This document shows, piece after piece, positions 1 through 12,300 of a stretch of 32,601 nucleotides of DNA (the first letter of the stretch is position 1; every line of letters begins with the position of its first letter). Both the position numbers and the translations under genes were made by a program. Source of the stretch: Chlamydomonas sphaeroides (Eukaryota > Chlorophyta > Chlorophyceae > Chlamydomonadales > Chlamydomonadaceae); contig BDDC01001141.1 in NCBI GenBank assembly GCA_001662425.1, positions 1 to 32,601 of the forward strand. Reading direction: 5' to 3'. A model generated the notes under the pieces. It was not told where the DNA came from and ran no database searches. It worked only from the letters and a program-made list of their open reading frames with translations.

Positions 1-1365
1 GAGCTCTGGTACATTCCGGCCTCCCCAGGGGTAGGGTGTGCCTGCCACTGGGGACCCGCCCATACCTGCCTGAAGAGACACTAAAGAAACGGACTCGCTC
101 GGTGCACATGCAACTCTCGCGACGAGCGACCCATTTGATTGTTGTAGGGCTCCTGGCTGACTTCGGCCCGCGCTGCGACACGGCGACACGGACCGACAGG
201 CAGTAGGGCGAACCGTGACACGGACATGCGGCTCCCGTACGTTGCCCGCACATGACCAATGTACGTGGCTGACCGTACGCAGGGTCTTGACCGTGCACTT
301 GGCTCGACCCGTACCGTATGGTGTCAAGGGCGTGCGTGGTCCCTCCAAGGTATGCATCTGGTGGTAATATGGGAGGAAGGGCTTCGCGGCCAAGTGGCCG
401 ACAACGATTGCATGCGTTTTCGTCATTTCGTAGCAGTGACACAAACACACACAAGCTCCATACGTGTTATTAGATGTACACAATATTTGCTTTGTTCTCA
501 GGGCGGCCTATTAAGGTATCAACAGCTGCTTACTCTCCGCTGAGATATCAATACTCGCTCGACACTCCATTATCAAGCTCCACCTTACATGGGCGCTAAC
601 TGAAGCGCGGCATATACATACAGCGGCCCGAAACCAGCAGCCCGACGACGGGATGTCGCGTGGTGGGCAGCAGACGCTTTGCACGTCGCTCCTGGGCTGC
701 TGCTTCCGACCCAAACTGAGTCCACATTCTAGTCAGGCACAGCATAATTTGGGAAGTGGCGGCCAAACAGCAAAGGTGCGTCTGTAGGGCCATACATGCA
801 TGGATGTATGCTCCCTCGCAATTAGGTTTTGCAACGTGGCTGACCAAGGGCTGGCCATTCACGACAGCAGATGACATCATCATCAAATGACAGCCAATGC
901 GACACTCGCGGTAGCGCTTCGTTGTTGAGTTTAACGTCATTCCTGCAACGCGCATCACTGTCGGCTCCTTGTGACTTTCAGCTGAGAGCTGAGCTCCTTG
1001 TCTCTGTGCTTGGTGTTCAGCTCGGTACCTCGTCGAACACTGTGCGGTGGGTGGTATGTTCGCGGGGCATGCAGGACATGCATGTCACACATACACCTGC
1101 GATCGTTGTTTCCATCTGCGATTATAGCGAGCAGTGTTTCCTCCCGGGCTACATGCCAAAGCAGCAGGGCCCCCATAACGCAGCTGGCCAACATGACCAC
1201 ACTGTAACGCAAACGTGCCCTGTGTGGGGATGAAAGCCATTGCTTGTGACGCCTCGTGCGTCAGGGGAGCTCCCCTGTCGTGCATGACACAATCGCGCCG
1301 CGTGGTCCGGCCCAGGAGGGTCCGGCCCATCCGTCCTATTCGTGCCGCTAAACGCTCCCCCACAG
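1..1365. other. No resolved gene; probable upstream intron or 5' region of the first gene
   Basis: No reading frame here has the codon character of the neighbouring exons, and the open frames on both strands overlap each other. The right edge is a good 3' splice site (pyrimidine-rich run ending CCCCCACAG at 1365) leading into the first supportable exon, so at least one upstream exon of that gene should lie here or before the window. I could not identify it. A perfect 16-base palindrome lies at 1262-1277. Confidence 0.5.
1262..1277. repeat. Perfect 16-base palindrome
   Basis: CAGGGGAGCTCCCCTG reads the same on both strands, with no loop. It lies about 90 bases before the first supportable splice acceptor. 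It could be a protein-binding site or chance; nothing else in the sequence supports a role. Confidence 0.6.
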
Positions 1366-4300
1366 GTTGTATGGATGCGCTGATGGGCAGGCGTACCTGG
1401 CACCAGCGCTGGTGCTACTGGCGCCGTGCTCAACTCTGGGCGAAGCCAGGAGCTCGCTGAGCGAGCCACCCTTCCGCGACCCGTCCCAGGACCCCATCAT
1501 ACGCCGCGCTCTCGCCAGCAAGGTGCGGCGACGCAGGCTTCGACACCTACGCACTGCCGCTAGCTATGACCAGCCCCCGCCCGGCCCCATTATGCCCCAC
1601 ACACCCCCACCAGCAGGAGCCCGCCCTCTCCCTTGCTGCCCTGACGTCCGAGGACACGATCGGCGTGCCTCGCTGCGCCGTGCTGCCGCTGCTATGCTCG
1701 GCAGGCGCAACCGTGGCAGCAAAGGACGGCAGCGCCAGCCAGGGGCCCTTGCCCGCCTGCGTCTTGTGGATCGAGGTGCACGCGGCCATCCTTGCTCCGC
1801 CGCTGCTGTTGCAGCTGCTCGGTAGCCCTGCCCTCCTGCGGCAGCTGGCCCTCGCCTGCGACGCCTTCCTCACCGTCGGCCTGCCCGACGCCGCCGGCCA
1901 CGCGGCCTGGCTGTCGGGTGGGCTGCAGCGGCTGGGCGGCTGCTCCAGCGTGGCTGCGCTGGTGGCGGAGGCCGGCGCGCTGACGGAGGCGGCGGTGCGG
2001 CGGCGCTTCGTGCTAGAGCCGTGGGTGCGGGCCGCGCTGCTGCCGCCGCTGTGCAGCGCCCCCGGTAGCCCGGTGGTGGCCGAGGCGCAACCGCCGCCGG
2101 CTCAGCCGCCGGCTCAGCCGCGGGCCGGCAGCGGCGGCGTCGCCTACCTGTTGCGGCTCGAGCAGCAGGCTGCTCACGCACGCGAGCCGCCTCTGCTGGG
2201 GCTGGCGCAACACCTGGCGTGGTCCAGCGAGGCGACTGCTGCCCTTACCCCGGGCCTGCCCAGCGGCACCGGCGCGGCCGCGCCGGGCAAGGCCGGGGCG
2301 CCGGATCCGGTGGGCCCGGTCACACCGCCGCAGCCTTGGGAAGCCACTGCGCTGGCTTCGCCGTACACGGCGGTCCGCCGGCGCACGCAGTGGTCGGGTC
2401 TGGGGCACGACGACGACAGTGGTGCCAGCGGCGGGCGCAGCGCGAGGCTGGGGCGGGACAGCGCGCTGGGTGCGGTGGCCGCTGTCGAGGCGTCCGCGAG
2501 CAGCCGCAGCACGGGCACGGGCATGGCGCCGGAACAGCACACGCAGCCGGCGGTGCCGGTGCTGGGGGCTCAGCCGTTTCCGACCTCACAGGCGCTGCTC
2601 GGCCAGCTGCTGCTCGGCGGCGCCGGCAATGCGCCAGCCGGCGGCGTCAGGACGGACGTCAGCGGCATGTTTCCAGGCATCGTGCTGCCGGACTGTGCCC
2701 GCTACATTCGCGACGACGCGCGCCAGCCGGCCGACGTCCTGATGCTCATGGCGGCGGCGCCAGGCGCGGCCCCCGGTGGTGCGGGCAGCGCCGCGGCGGC
2801 CGAGGCGGCGAGGAGGCCCCAGGCCGAGCCCAGCGGCAGCCGGGCGGTCCGGTCGCTGGTCCTTGTGGGGCTGCGCGCGGCAGAGGGCGGCGCTGCGTTG
2901 GCGCTGTACGTCACCTTCCCGGTCGTGCTGCCGGAGCCGCTGCTGGTGGCTGTGCGGGACTGCTGCGAGAGTCTGCTGGGGCAGGTACGCCGGGGGGGCG
3001 GGGCGTCGCAGGGGCTGTGACGAATGCAACCCTAAGGAGCCTTTCGTTTGAGTCAGGCAGGAGGGGCCCACCGGGCCGTCATGTGTGAACTGCAGGTGCC
3101 ATGGTAGGTGCTTCCAGGCAGCTGCCCGGCAGCTACGTACCGACAGCCACACTGCACCTTGCCTCCCCTACCCCTCCCCCACAGACGCTGGGGCCGGCGC
3201 TGCGGCGGCAGCTGGCGCCCCACCCCGACTCCTGGCTGGCGCCCGAGCTGGCGGCGCTGGCGGCAGGGCTGCCGGGCGGCGACCTCGCGGTGCCCACACT
3301 CAACGGCGGCCGCGACGGCCGCGACAGCCGCGACGGCCGCGACGGCCAGCGCGCGCAACAACACCAGCATGCGCCGCTGTATGAGCCAACGGACAGCTGC
3401 CAGCTGGGCGCGGCCTCTCCCGAGGCCGGCATCGCCGGGACCCCCGGTGTCGCCGCGCACACACAGCGCCACGCCTCGTCACCCGCTGCCTGCGCCGCCA
3501 CGCTCGGTGCGCGACACGCAGACGCCCCGGCCCCGGCTGCGACGCTGCCATGCACGGCGGTGGCCTGCCCTGGGACTTCCGCCAGCAGTTGGCCGAGTGA
3601 CGGGCGCCTGCAGCAGCCGTTCCGCAGCAGCCGCCATGCTACCGCAAGCCCGGTCGCCCACGCGGCGAGCTCCTTCAGGGCCCTGCTGGACATCAGCGAG
3701 CCCGGCATGTCGGCCGAGTGCATCGCACCCGCCCACGCCCAGAGCCACAGCTTCGTGTCGGACGTCCTGCTCTGCTCCACCCCGTCGTCGTCTGCGGCCC
3801 AGCAGATGGCGGCGATCCGCAGCAACACAAAACTCGCAGCGCTGCTGACCAGCGGCGCGCAGCACCGTGGTGCTGCACGTGGACTGCCGGGGCCGACCGG
3901 CGGCGGCGGCCGCAGCCAGCAGAGCGATGCGGCTTCGCCGCTGCTGCAGCAGGAGGTGGGGCCACCTCCAAGCGAGCAGCGGCGTGCACGCTAGCGTGCG
4001 GCACGCTCGGGCCGCCAGACGGAGACCATGGCGTGTGGGGCACCCGCCCCCGCCTTCCTTTCCTTGTCGCGCCGTCTTGAGCCTCGTCGCCTCCCCCCTT
4101 GCTGCTGCATGTGGACCTGCTGTGCTGTGCTGCGCGCCCTAGCAGGTCACGTGGTTACTGCCGCTGTCCGACGCATCCGCCGCCCAGGCCGGCGACGGCG
4201 GCACACTGCTGCGCGGCTCCTACCTGGATCTGCTGGTCGACTCCATCATGGGCGTCAGTCACCCTCAGGCCGCTGCGCCAGCAGTCACACCGCCGCCAGA

Positions 4301-4571
4301 CACGCAGCGCAAGAGGTGCGCTGTGGGCGCAGCACATGTCGAACTATTGTTTTCTTGGGGGTCGGTGCTGGGGATGGATCGATCGGGCACGCATGCAGCG
4401 GACGCCGCCTCGCTCTCCAAACGCTTGCTGACAGTGGCTGGCGCAGCCCAACTTACAGCCTAGACCAGAGCCGCACTCGGCTGTCCCCTTTGGTGTGTCC
4501 GCAGCTTGGGTGCCGCTCCGTACGAGTGGGGCCGCCATGACGACGACGACAATCTGCTCGACGACCTGTAA
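1366..4571 (+). CDS. Large low-complexity protein with a possible GAF-like region (5' partial)
   Basis: I assemble five exons: 1366-1522, 1617-2984, 3185-3955, 4146-4315 and 4505-4571. All introns are GT-AG and the phases agree (0, 0, 0, then 2). This gives about 843 residues ending in an acidic tail, GRHDDDDNLLDDL, and TAA. No in-frame ATG lies near the first exon, which opens with one base of a split codon, so the N-terminus is upstream and unresolved. The segment encoded at about 2655-3260 has the alternating strand and helix pattern of a GAF-type sensor fold (LALYVTFPVVLPEPLL, then a helix across the 2984/3185 junction). The rest is rich in Ala, Gly, Ser, Pro and Gln. The layout resembles the sensor regions found in volvocine cyclases and kinases, but no catalytic domain is present. 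It could instead be the front part of one gene with the downstream cyclase. Exons are well supported; the function is only inferred. Confidence 0.6.
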
Positions 4572-4901
4572 ACCGAGCGAGACAGGCCGGCCTCGGCCAC
4601 GCCGTGCAAGCGAGGCTTCGTGCCGCGCCTGGTGCCCGGCACCGCGCCCGTCGCCAGACAGCTGGCGGAGCTGCCCGACGAGGAGCTGAGGCATGCAGGC
4701 CCCGGCAGGGCCCGGCTCGCGCGATGACGACGAGCCGCCGCAGCGGCCGTCGTCCTGGCTGCTGGGCGCGGTGGGGGGCCGCGCTTGGACCGCCGCAGGA
4801 GCTCGCTGCGGTTGCAGCACGTGGGGCCGCAGGAGCTTGCGTGGAGGAGCATAGCAGGACGAGGACTGCCCCGCCCGCTGATGGAGCGTAGGGTGGTGAC
4901 C
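4572..4901 (+). pseudogene. Coding-like blocks beyond the stop of the first gene
   Basis: After the TAA at 4569-4571 the same frame continues with coding-like sequence (GFVPRLVPGTAPVARQLAEL, about 4614-4673) until a TGA at 4725-4727. A second block (DDDEPPQRPSSWLLGAVGG) is in the +1 frame from about 4720. A third (RRRSSLRLQHVGPQELAWRS) is back in the original frame from about 4788. I found no pair of splice sites that joins them in phase. They look like the remains of a longer C-terminus broken by a nonsense change and frameshifts, or like sequence errors. This is inferred from codon and amino-acid texture, not from a recognised domain. Confidence 0.35.
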
Positions 4902-5409
4902 CGGCAGGTCCAATTGGTTACACCGTTCGCTGGCTCGCTCTCCTGCACACCCACGTCAGGCCACGCCACGTCACGCGCGCGCGTGCTGGTGTACGGCACG
5001 CTGGCCAACGGACGTGGTCGCCGACATGGGCCCGCTACATGCAGAGCCCGGCAGCCGGCCCACAATCGCGGCACAACGCTGATCTGGCACGTATCGATTC
5101 GGTACGGTGCAGCGATCATGTCGTAGTGTCGCGCTTTGGTTGATAGTTGCGGAAGCGTGAATGGCTGGGTGGGGCGTGGGCGTGGCGCGACTCCCAAGCT
5201 CCCCCACGCGCATGGCCGCCAAAAGCCAGCCGCGCGCATACCGTCATTCCACGGCCATCCACTGCCCGCGCCGTCCCCGCCGAACCAGCCGCAATGCATC
5301 CCGCATGGCGCCCGTGGCCGAGGGGCTGCGGGCGCTGGCGCAGCCGACGCAGGAGGCGGCGGGGGCGGCCTCGCTCCCCCTCGGATCGCTCGACCGGTGC
5401 CGCTCGCTG

Positions 5410-5440
5410 CATGCGATGCCATGCCATGCCATGCTATGCA
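5410..5440. repeat. Imperfect ATGCC pentamer microsatellite
   Basis: About six imperfect tandem copies of a five-base unit (ATGCC, with ATGCG and ATGCT variants) lie in non-coding sequence. Confidence 0.7.
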
Positions 5441-8400
5441 TTCGAAGCGGCATGCAAGCTGCAACCGCCTGCGGTCACTGCGGTGGACGCGCTCTGAGGC
5501 TTGGGGACAGCATGTTGGGGGTGAACGGACCTCCTGTCGCTCCTGTACGGTCGGGTGTCGTATGCGCGGTCACCATGCTGCTGGCCCGCAAGCCGGCAAG
5601 CTGTCTCTGGTCCGGCTATCTGCCGCGGCCTGCGAATGCGGACTGAGCTGCGCACGCACACAAGTTCGTTGCAGCGATCGTTTCTTGTGCGTCGGCGTGG
5701 GACATGGGCCAAAGCCGGTCTCTGCGCTGTTCGTGCTGTATGTTGCGCGTGATGGCATGAGGCGCGTTCCGTGGTAGGCGCGACCCTGCTGCAGCGCGCG
5801 ACCAATCCGCCGAGCGAGCGGCGGCAGGTGCCGCAGCGGCTGGAGGCTGGGCAGCGCTGACGGCTCCGTGGCTGCTGCCCCGTGCGTGCTGCTGGCAGGA
5901 AAGTGTCGCGACAATCGTTGCTGTTCGGCAGCCTTGCCTGTACGGCAATCCGTGCTGCACGGCAGTGTTGCCTTGCCGGCGAAGTGTGCGTTTTGACGAC
6001 AGTTCTTATAGTTGCTGGTGAATTGTCATGTCCTCTTTGTGCTGTATGGTACCTGCATGGTGCCCCCAACCACCCCTTCACGGCAAGCACAGGCGAATGT
6101 GCGGGCCGTGCGACGTGCCATTTATTGGGATCAACCCCAAGGCGCGTTCAGAAGCGTACGGCATGCCTATGTTGCTTGCATTCTGCGAGCGGGGATTGCT
6201 TGGGCAAACCCGAAGCGAAGCATTGTCTGCCTTTTTCCAACCCCCAATGTGAGCGGGCGGGGCCACTCCCTATGTCGTGTTGATGCCTCCTCATGTGCGT
6301 GTGCGCGTACATGCACGCGTGGTGCTGGGTGTCGTGTGGCGCATGGAGCGGGCAATGCCTGTGTCTAGCTATTGTGTCTGGAGCTCTGGCCATGGGCGGG
6401 GATGGATGGATCCTCTGTAGTGAAGTTTGGCGTTCGTCGCTCACATGGCCATGGAAGGCGAACAACTACTGGCTGGGCTTGCAAGGTGCCGTGCGGCGCG
6501 TTCGTTGTTGTGCATTGCTTGGCAGCGGCACGTCCAGGCTGCGCACCTGCCAGCGTGCGCTTTGTTGCTTGGCTGGCGGGATCATTGTTTGCAGGCGGTT
6601 CACGGGAAGGGGACAAGTGGCACGGCGCGCCGCCGTGGTTGTCATGAAGCAAGGCCCGGTGCGCGACGCGGCCGTTTGTGTTATGTTGGGGTGTGGTGTA
6701 ACACCGGTGACATGACTGATGCAGGGTGACTGCTGGCTGGGTGGAGAGGCGCCAGCGGACGCAAGGCTGGATGGGATAGGGCGGCGTGCGCTTGTGTTAC
6801 GTAGTTTGGGGCGCTTAGCTTGAGGGCCAGTAGTTGGCAGACGCGAGTTGAGTTGCGGTACGGAAACAGCCAGCGGGCAGGAGTACACAGGCAGCAGGCA
6901 ACTGGCTCACATGGAGGCGGCGGCTGCGGAGACTTGCTTGGCGGCGGGGCGCTGGTAACGCCGGCAACATTTGCACCCTCATTTTCTGGGCTGCATGCAT
7001 TGGCGCCTTGCTTGCAGTGACGTGAGCCATCTTCACAGCATAGCTTGCACACCAGCCGCGCGGGGTAGAACAGCAGCATGCTGACAGAACGCACGCACGC
7101 AGGAGTAAGCCCGGTTGCCAAGCAATCCCTTCCTACATCGCTCGTCTCGCCTGCCAGGGGCCGCCAAGCGCACACACGCACGCCGCCACGGCGCTCGCGC
7201 CTGCTGGTTCGTTACACAGGCTGACACGCCCTCCCGCCCCTGCCACCAGCCCGCCTCGCTCGCTCCTCCCTGGCTGCTGCCTGCCGCCTTATCTCACGCA
7301 CATAGCCTGCGGGATACATACAGCCCCCGGCCGCCTAACTAGCTAGGCCGTCTCGCTAGTCTCGCTTCTGGTAGGGAATGGCCAAGCCTGCGGCCATGCG
7401 CGCTGAAGCCACGAGGCGGGGACTGCGTTGACGAGTGCTCGCCCCACAGATATCTGTGACTCATCGAGCATCAGCAAGGCCCAGCCATGCCAGCAGGACC
7501 TTGAGAGGCCGCCGCTCTCGCTCGCAGCTCAGGGCTGGTGACAACCTTGCGCGCAGTCCCTACGTACCAACCTAAACAACCGCGCAGACGGCCCAGCACC
7601 GTCGCCTGGCGTCAGGAGACATCACGACGACGACCTTTATGCACACATACATTACTGCTGAGTGCGTGACGGGCCCCTGGGCTGCTGGATGGAACTCGGG
7701 GGTTGTGAATACGCACGCAGGTACGCTTCTTGATTTCCTGTGGCAGTGTCAACTGTAATCATGCCGGCGGGCTGCTGCTGAACGACGCCTTGCCCCACAC
7801 GGCATGGCCGAGCACCCGAGCCAGCGGCAGCATGCTGCTGCTGCGTGAGGGGTTTCCGGAAACGACCGGGGGTTGGATTCGCGTTAAGTTCCGTACTCCG
7901 GCTGCTGCCCCTCACTGTCCCGAGCTGAGGTCAGGAACCACTGGACCAAGGCTGATGTAAGGCCTTCCACATGCGGAGCAGAAAGCACCGTGAGCACGGA
8001 GCACAGGCGGACAAACGAACGGCAGGCGCGCAACAGAACCGAACAATGCAGCGGGCCAGCGGCGAGGGGGATCACCGGCTAGCAGCCGCACGCCCGCACC
8101 AACAAAACAACGACGGCGCTAGCCACGTGACGGCCACCGCCCCCAAACAACAAACCCAGCGGCAGATGAGAGGCGGGGCTGCGCCCAGCTCTATCGGCGG
8201 CGGCCCGCAGCAAGGGCCAACCTACTCAGCGCGCGCCACACAGTTCACGGCAGGCCCCGAAGGTTAAAAAGGAGTGGGCACACCCACAGCAGAAACTCCT
8301 TTGCGCGCGACAAAAATCGGGGCTGCAGGCAGTGCGGCCGAGCGCGGCCGTCTCGACGCCAGGTCCCAAGCATGTGGCAGAGAGCGAGGCATGAGCGGGA

Positions 8401-9160
8401 GCTCGTGCGGACGGAAAAGTAGACTTGACTGCTCGGCCACTGCAGCGTGCTGGGTCCGAGGCAGGTAAAGCGCTTGCCGCGGTGAGTGGGCACGCAGCGG
8501 GCCCCTCAGGCCGTTCGGGGCAGCCGTACCGTCCGTACGGAACGCGGCTCAGTACCTCCGTCGCTACGCTCCTCCGGCACTAAGCATCGATCTAGCTTGC
8601 CCCGTCCCTGCCCTGCTGGGCTGCACGGCCAGTGCGTGCCTGGCCCTGCCTGGCAGGCCGCGCCGCAACCTCCGCACAACCCCCTCCTGGCCCGACCAGG
8701 TTTCACATAGCATCACAGACCGAGGCTGCTGGCGAACGCTGACGTCCTGGGTCGCGCCACCGCTCTGGGCGAACTACAGTGGACTGGTAGATGGCAATGC
8801 GACTATAGGGTCGTGCAAGTGCTTGAGGCTGCCCTGGCGCCCGAGTTCCACTGCCTCGGCCCACGCTCTGGTCGGAGCCGCGTGGCGTACTGTGCGGCGC
8901 GTCCTCGTCCTCTCCACTTCACAACAATCGCCCTGCGCCCGACGAACCCTCCCTGGGGTTCAGTTTGTTGTTTGTTGTTATCCATCGTCACGATATCATG
9001 GGCAGCGGTATGCATTCAATTGAGCGTGCAGTGGGCTGTAGCCCCCGACTCGTATAGAACAGAGCCTTGCCCAAGGCGGCCGCGCCGCGGCAGCAGTACG
9101 CGAGACTGCTGTCTGACTGTCCGTCCGCGCCGGTCAAAACCCGTTGAGCCGCCCAAGCGA

Positions 9161-9204
9161 GCCATATAATCAGTGTTAGAGACAACTAAAAATTTTCAAT
9201 TGCG
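9161..9204 (+). promoter_or_regulatory. Possible core promoter of the cyclase gene (TATA-like, AT-rich)
   Basis: CATATAAT at about 9163-9170 is followed by a run with AAAAATTTT. This is a marked AT-rich island in GC-rich DNA, about 170 bases before the ATG of the cyclase. Position and composition fit a TATA-type promoter. There is no direct evidence of a transcription start. Confidence 0.3.
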
Positions 9205-9338
9205 TGGAAGAGCGGGCCGAAAAGCAAAAAGGTCAAGCGCAGGCCGAGACCGAGTCGCGTGGTCACAAGTAACCGAGCACAGGTGCATGCCACCGACCCG
9301 TGCATTACAGTTCCAGATGCCTGCAGTAGTGCAGGGCC

Positions 9339-12300
9339 ATGCTTACAAAGGATGAGGCTGTCCGAGCGCTATTTAGCGATTGCAACACGGCTGTCGTTGC
9401 GGTCTCTCTCGCGTCCAGTTATAAGTCAGCGCGAGGGTCTTCTAGCAGATGCGCGCAGCTTACGGCGTTGCATAAAGTTTTAAGGCTCGACTGGTGGAAC
9501 GCCGCCGCCGAGCGCTTACCCGGCGCGCTTGCCAGCAGCCATGCTACGACGCCATCCTCTTCACGCGCTCGCATCGCGGTCGCGCTGCAAGACTTGCTGG
9601 ACCGGGACATCGGTGCAGCCAGTATTGCAAGCGTACTCGCTGGCAGTCTGCCTGAGACGCAGCTGCGCTCAAAGGGCTACCACATTCACGCATTGCTTAT
9701 GCGGCTGCCCGAGTCCGCGGAGGGACTCAGCAACCAAAGGAATTGCGGTTTCTTCCGCCGCTGCTTGCGGCCGCGCACCGCAAGCGACGACGGCGCTGAC
9801 GGTGACGCGGATGCTACTGTTGTTGGTACCCTGCTGCTGCAGCTTACACTAAAGCAGGATGCAATCTCGCAGCCGTTGCCGGCGTGCATGACTAACAGCA
9901 GCCACAACCGCGGTCCCACGCCCAGCGCGCCCCCCGCCGCTGGCTTGCTCGGCGCGCTGTGCCTTGAGGGCTTGCCCGTCATAGTGACCGCTTTCACCGC
10001 GGACGGCGACTGCTGCTATCAGAACGACGCCTCGCTCGGCTATTATGGCGACCGCCGCGACGAGGCTTCCACATGTGGCGGCGGCGGTGGCATCCTGGCT
10101 GAGCTGTTTGCATCCGAGCCCACGAGGCTGGGGCCCATGCTGGCGGCGGTGATGCAGCAGGGAGCGGTGTGGGAGGGTGAGCACCTTGGACGGAGGGGCC
10201 TCGCACCGGTGCAGTCACTCGCAGTAGCGCAGTGGAGTACCACCGCGCACGACTAACAAGCCGTGCACCCCACGCACACGTCCGCCCCAACATACACCAC
10301 ACATCGCAGGCATCGTGCGCGTGCCCCGCTGTCTCAACCCCGCCGGCCCGCTGCCATCCACCTCCTCCTGCACTCTGGCAGCAGGCGACGGCCGCACGGC
10401 AGAGGTCGGTGCGCTGACACATTCCCAGCCGCGGTGCCCTTTTGCTGTGAAGCCAGCAGCGTTGAAGTGCGTGGAGGTCCGCGGCGGTGCCCCTGCTGCT
10501 AGTCGCGTGCGTACCGTATGCCTGACATAGACCACGCGCGCTGCTGTTTGTACATGCCTGCTGCATTATTCTGCACCACGTTCACGCCCACGACGACCTG
10601 AGCAGCCAACGCGATGCCCGCCCCTCCCCCTTACCTCGCCTCCCCTCCAGGCCAAGGACCCCTCCAATGCTAAGCCCTCCCACACGCCTGCCGCCAGCTC
10701 CACCACACCAACCACATTACCGCCCGGCGCCTGCCCACAGCAGCCGGGCAGCAGCGGCAGCTACGCCCGGGCCGGTGGCAGCAGCGGCAGCCCTTACCGG
10801 CCCAGCGGCGGCGCCAGCAACAGCGGCAGCGCCTGGGCCGAGTTCCGACGGCTGGGCCTGCTGAGGTCGCTCGGCTCCATCCTGAGCTCCCCCGACAGAG
10901 TCGCGACAGCAGCAGGACATAGCGGCGCGTTGCCTGTAGCAGCGGCCTCGGGGCTTGTCGCTGCAAGTGCTACTGCAGGCGAGGCGGCAGCTGCTGGCGG
11001 CTTGGCTGCGTCCCGGCTGGCCTCGACATCCCGCGCTGGGGAGGGCCTCCCCAGGAGCTGGTTCCGCTCGCTCCACGCCAGCCGCGCCAGCCCCAGCCCA
11101 CGCGCCGTGGCGCCCAGCTCCCGCAGCGAGCGCGGGCACAGCACACGCAGCGGGGCGAGCCGACATGGTCGCGATGGCCCGAACGGTAACAGTCACTTCT
11201 GGCCGGCACCGGTGGCGGCGGAGGAGGAGGACGCTCAGCGCGCGGAGGAGGACGAGCTCGAGGCGGTGCTCGGGCGGCTGCACTTCGACTCGTACAAGGC
11301 TGCCAGCAGCAGCCAGGGGTCCGCTTCTGCGCGCGGTGGCGCGCTGGCGGCGGGCCAGGGCTGCGCGCGCGCCTTCCTGTCCTTCACCTCACGTATGCGG
11401 CCGGCGCCGCCGGGCGGCTTCGGCCGTGCGAGCAGCTCGGCGGCGCAGGTAGTGCTGTCACCGGCGGCGCAGGTGCCGCAGCACACTACTGCGGCGGCCT
11501 CATGCTCACAACTTGCGATTGGTCCGGACGTGGGCTCAGACGCGGTGCTGCTGACGAAGGGCGCACTGGCACGCGAGGCCCTCGCGACAGCAGCAGCCAT
11601 GGACGGGGCGACTAGCTGCGGTGCGCAGCTGCTGGTGGCGGCTCTCGGCAGCAACTGCAACAAGCCGCCCCGCTGCGACCGCCCGGCGTCGTCGCGGCAG
11701 CGCATGTCGCAGATGCGCTTTGCGTGCGCAGATCCGCTCGCGACGAGCACGTGGCAGGTGAGCAGATGTATGGGAATGTGATAATCGTGCAAACATCCTT
11801 TCAAACGGTTGATGTTGCCGATGTTTCGGCGTGTGCGGAGTTTCCCAGCAGAAGCCGTGCGTGCGCCTGCGCTGCACGCACGTAATTTGGGTGCAGGAAG
11901 CCCAAGTCGTTCAGAATAACCATTGCGGTTGTACCTGTCCTTGACACTGTGCATCAACTAATAACCGCCAGGTCATGTTCGAGCCGACGGTGGCCGCGGC
12001 TGCAGCTGCGGCGAGTACAAACGCTGGCGGCCCCCAGCTTGGGGCTGCTACAACCAGCAGATGCAGTGCAAGCGCGGTATCGTCACTGCTCCTTACGACC
12101 AGAGAGGTGCCGCAGCACGGGGCTGGTGCGCGGGCAGATGAGCTCCCAGCTGCCGAGCAGCCCTGCGCAGCTGCACCGCCCACCGAGACGACCGGGGCCC
12201 CTATCGAGGCAGCATCCTCATCCCCAGCAGCAGTGCCGCGCGCTGGGCTGGAGGTTCAGTCAGCGTCCGCCATGAACGGCCACCAGCCGCTGTGCGTAGG

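Larger units (their letters stand above)
4902..9338. other. Intergenic stretch, no supportable gene
   Basis: Many short open frames overlap on both strands, but none shows consistent codon bias, splice partners or a recognisable motif. A short helical, coding-like frame starts at ATG 5305 (MAPVAEGLRALAQPTQEAAG) and could be a leftover exon of the decayed region just upstream. A pentamer microsatellite lies at 5410-5440. The stretch 9161-9204 is unusually AT-rich and is treated as a possible promoter of the cyclase. No tRNA or transposon ends were seen. Confidence 0.5.

Noticed and set aside
2013..2540. Long minus-strand frames opposite the first gene and opposite the cyclase exons
   Set aside because: They are shadows of GC-rich exons: Arg/Ala/Pro-rich, without domain or splice support.
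4568..4612. An intron starting GTAAAC at the stop codon of the first gene, removing the TAA
   Set aside because: The only nearby acceptor would give an intron of about 45 bases and put the downstream block out of frame.
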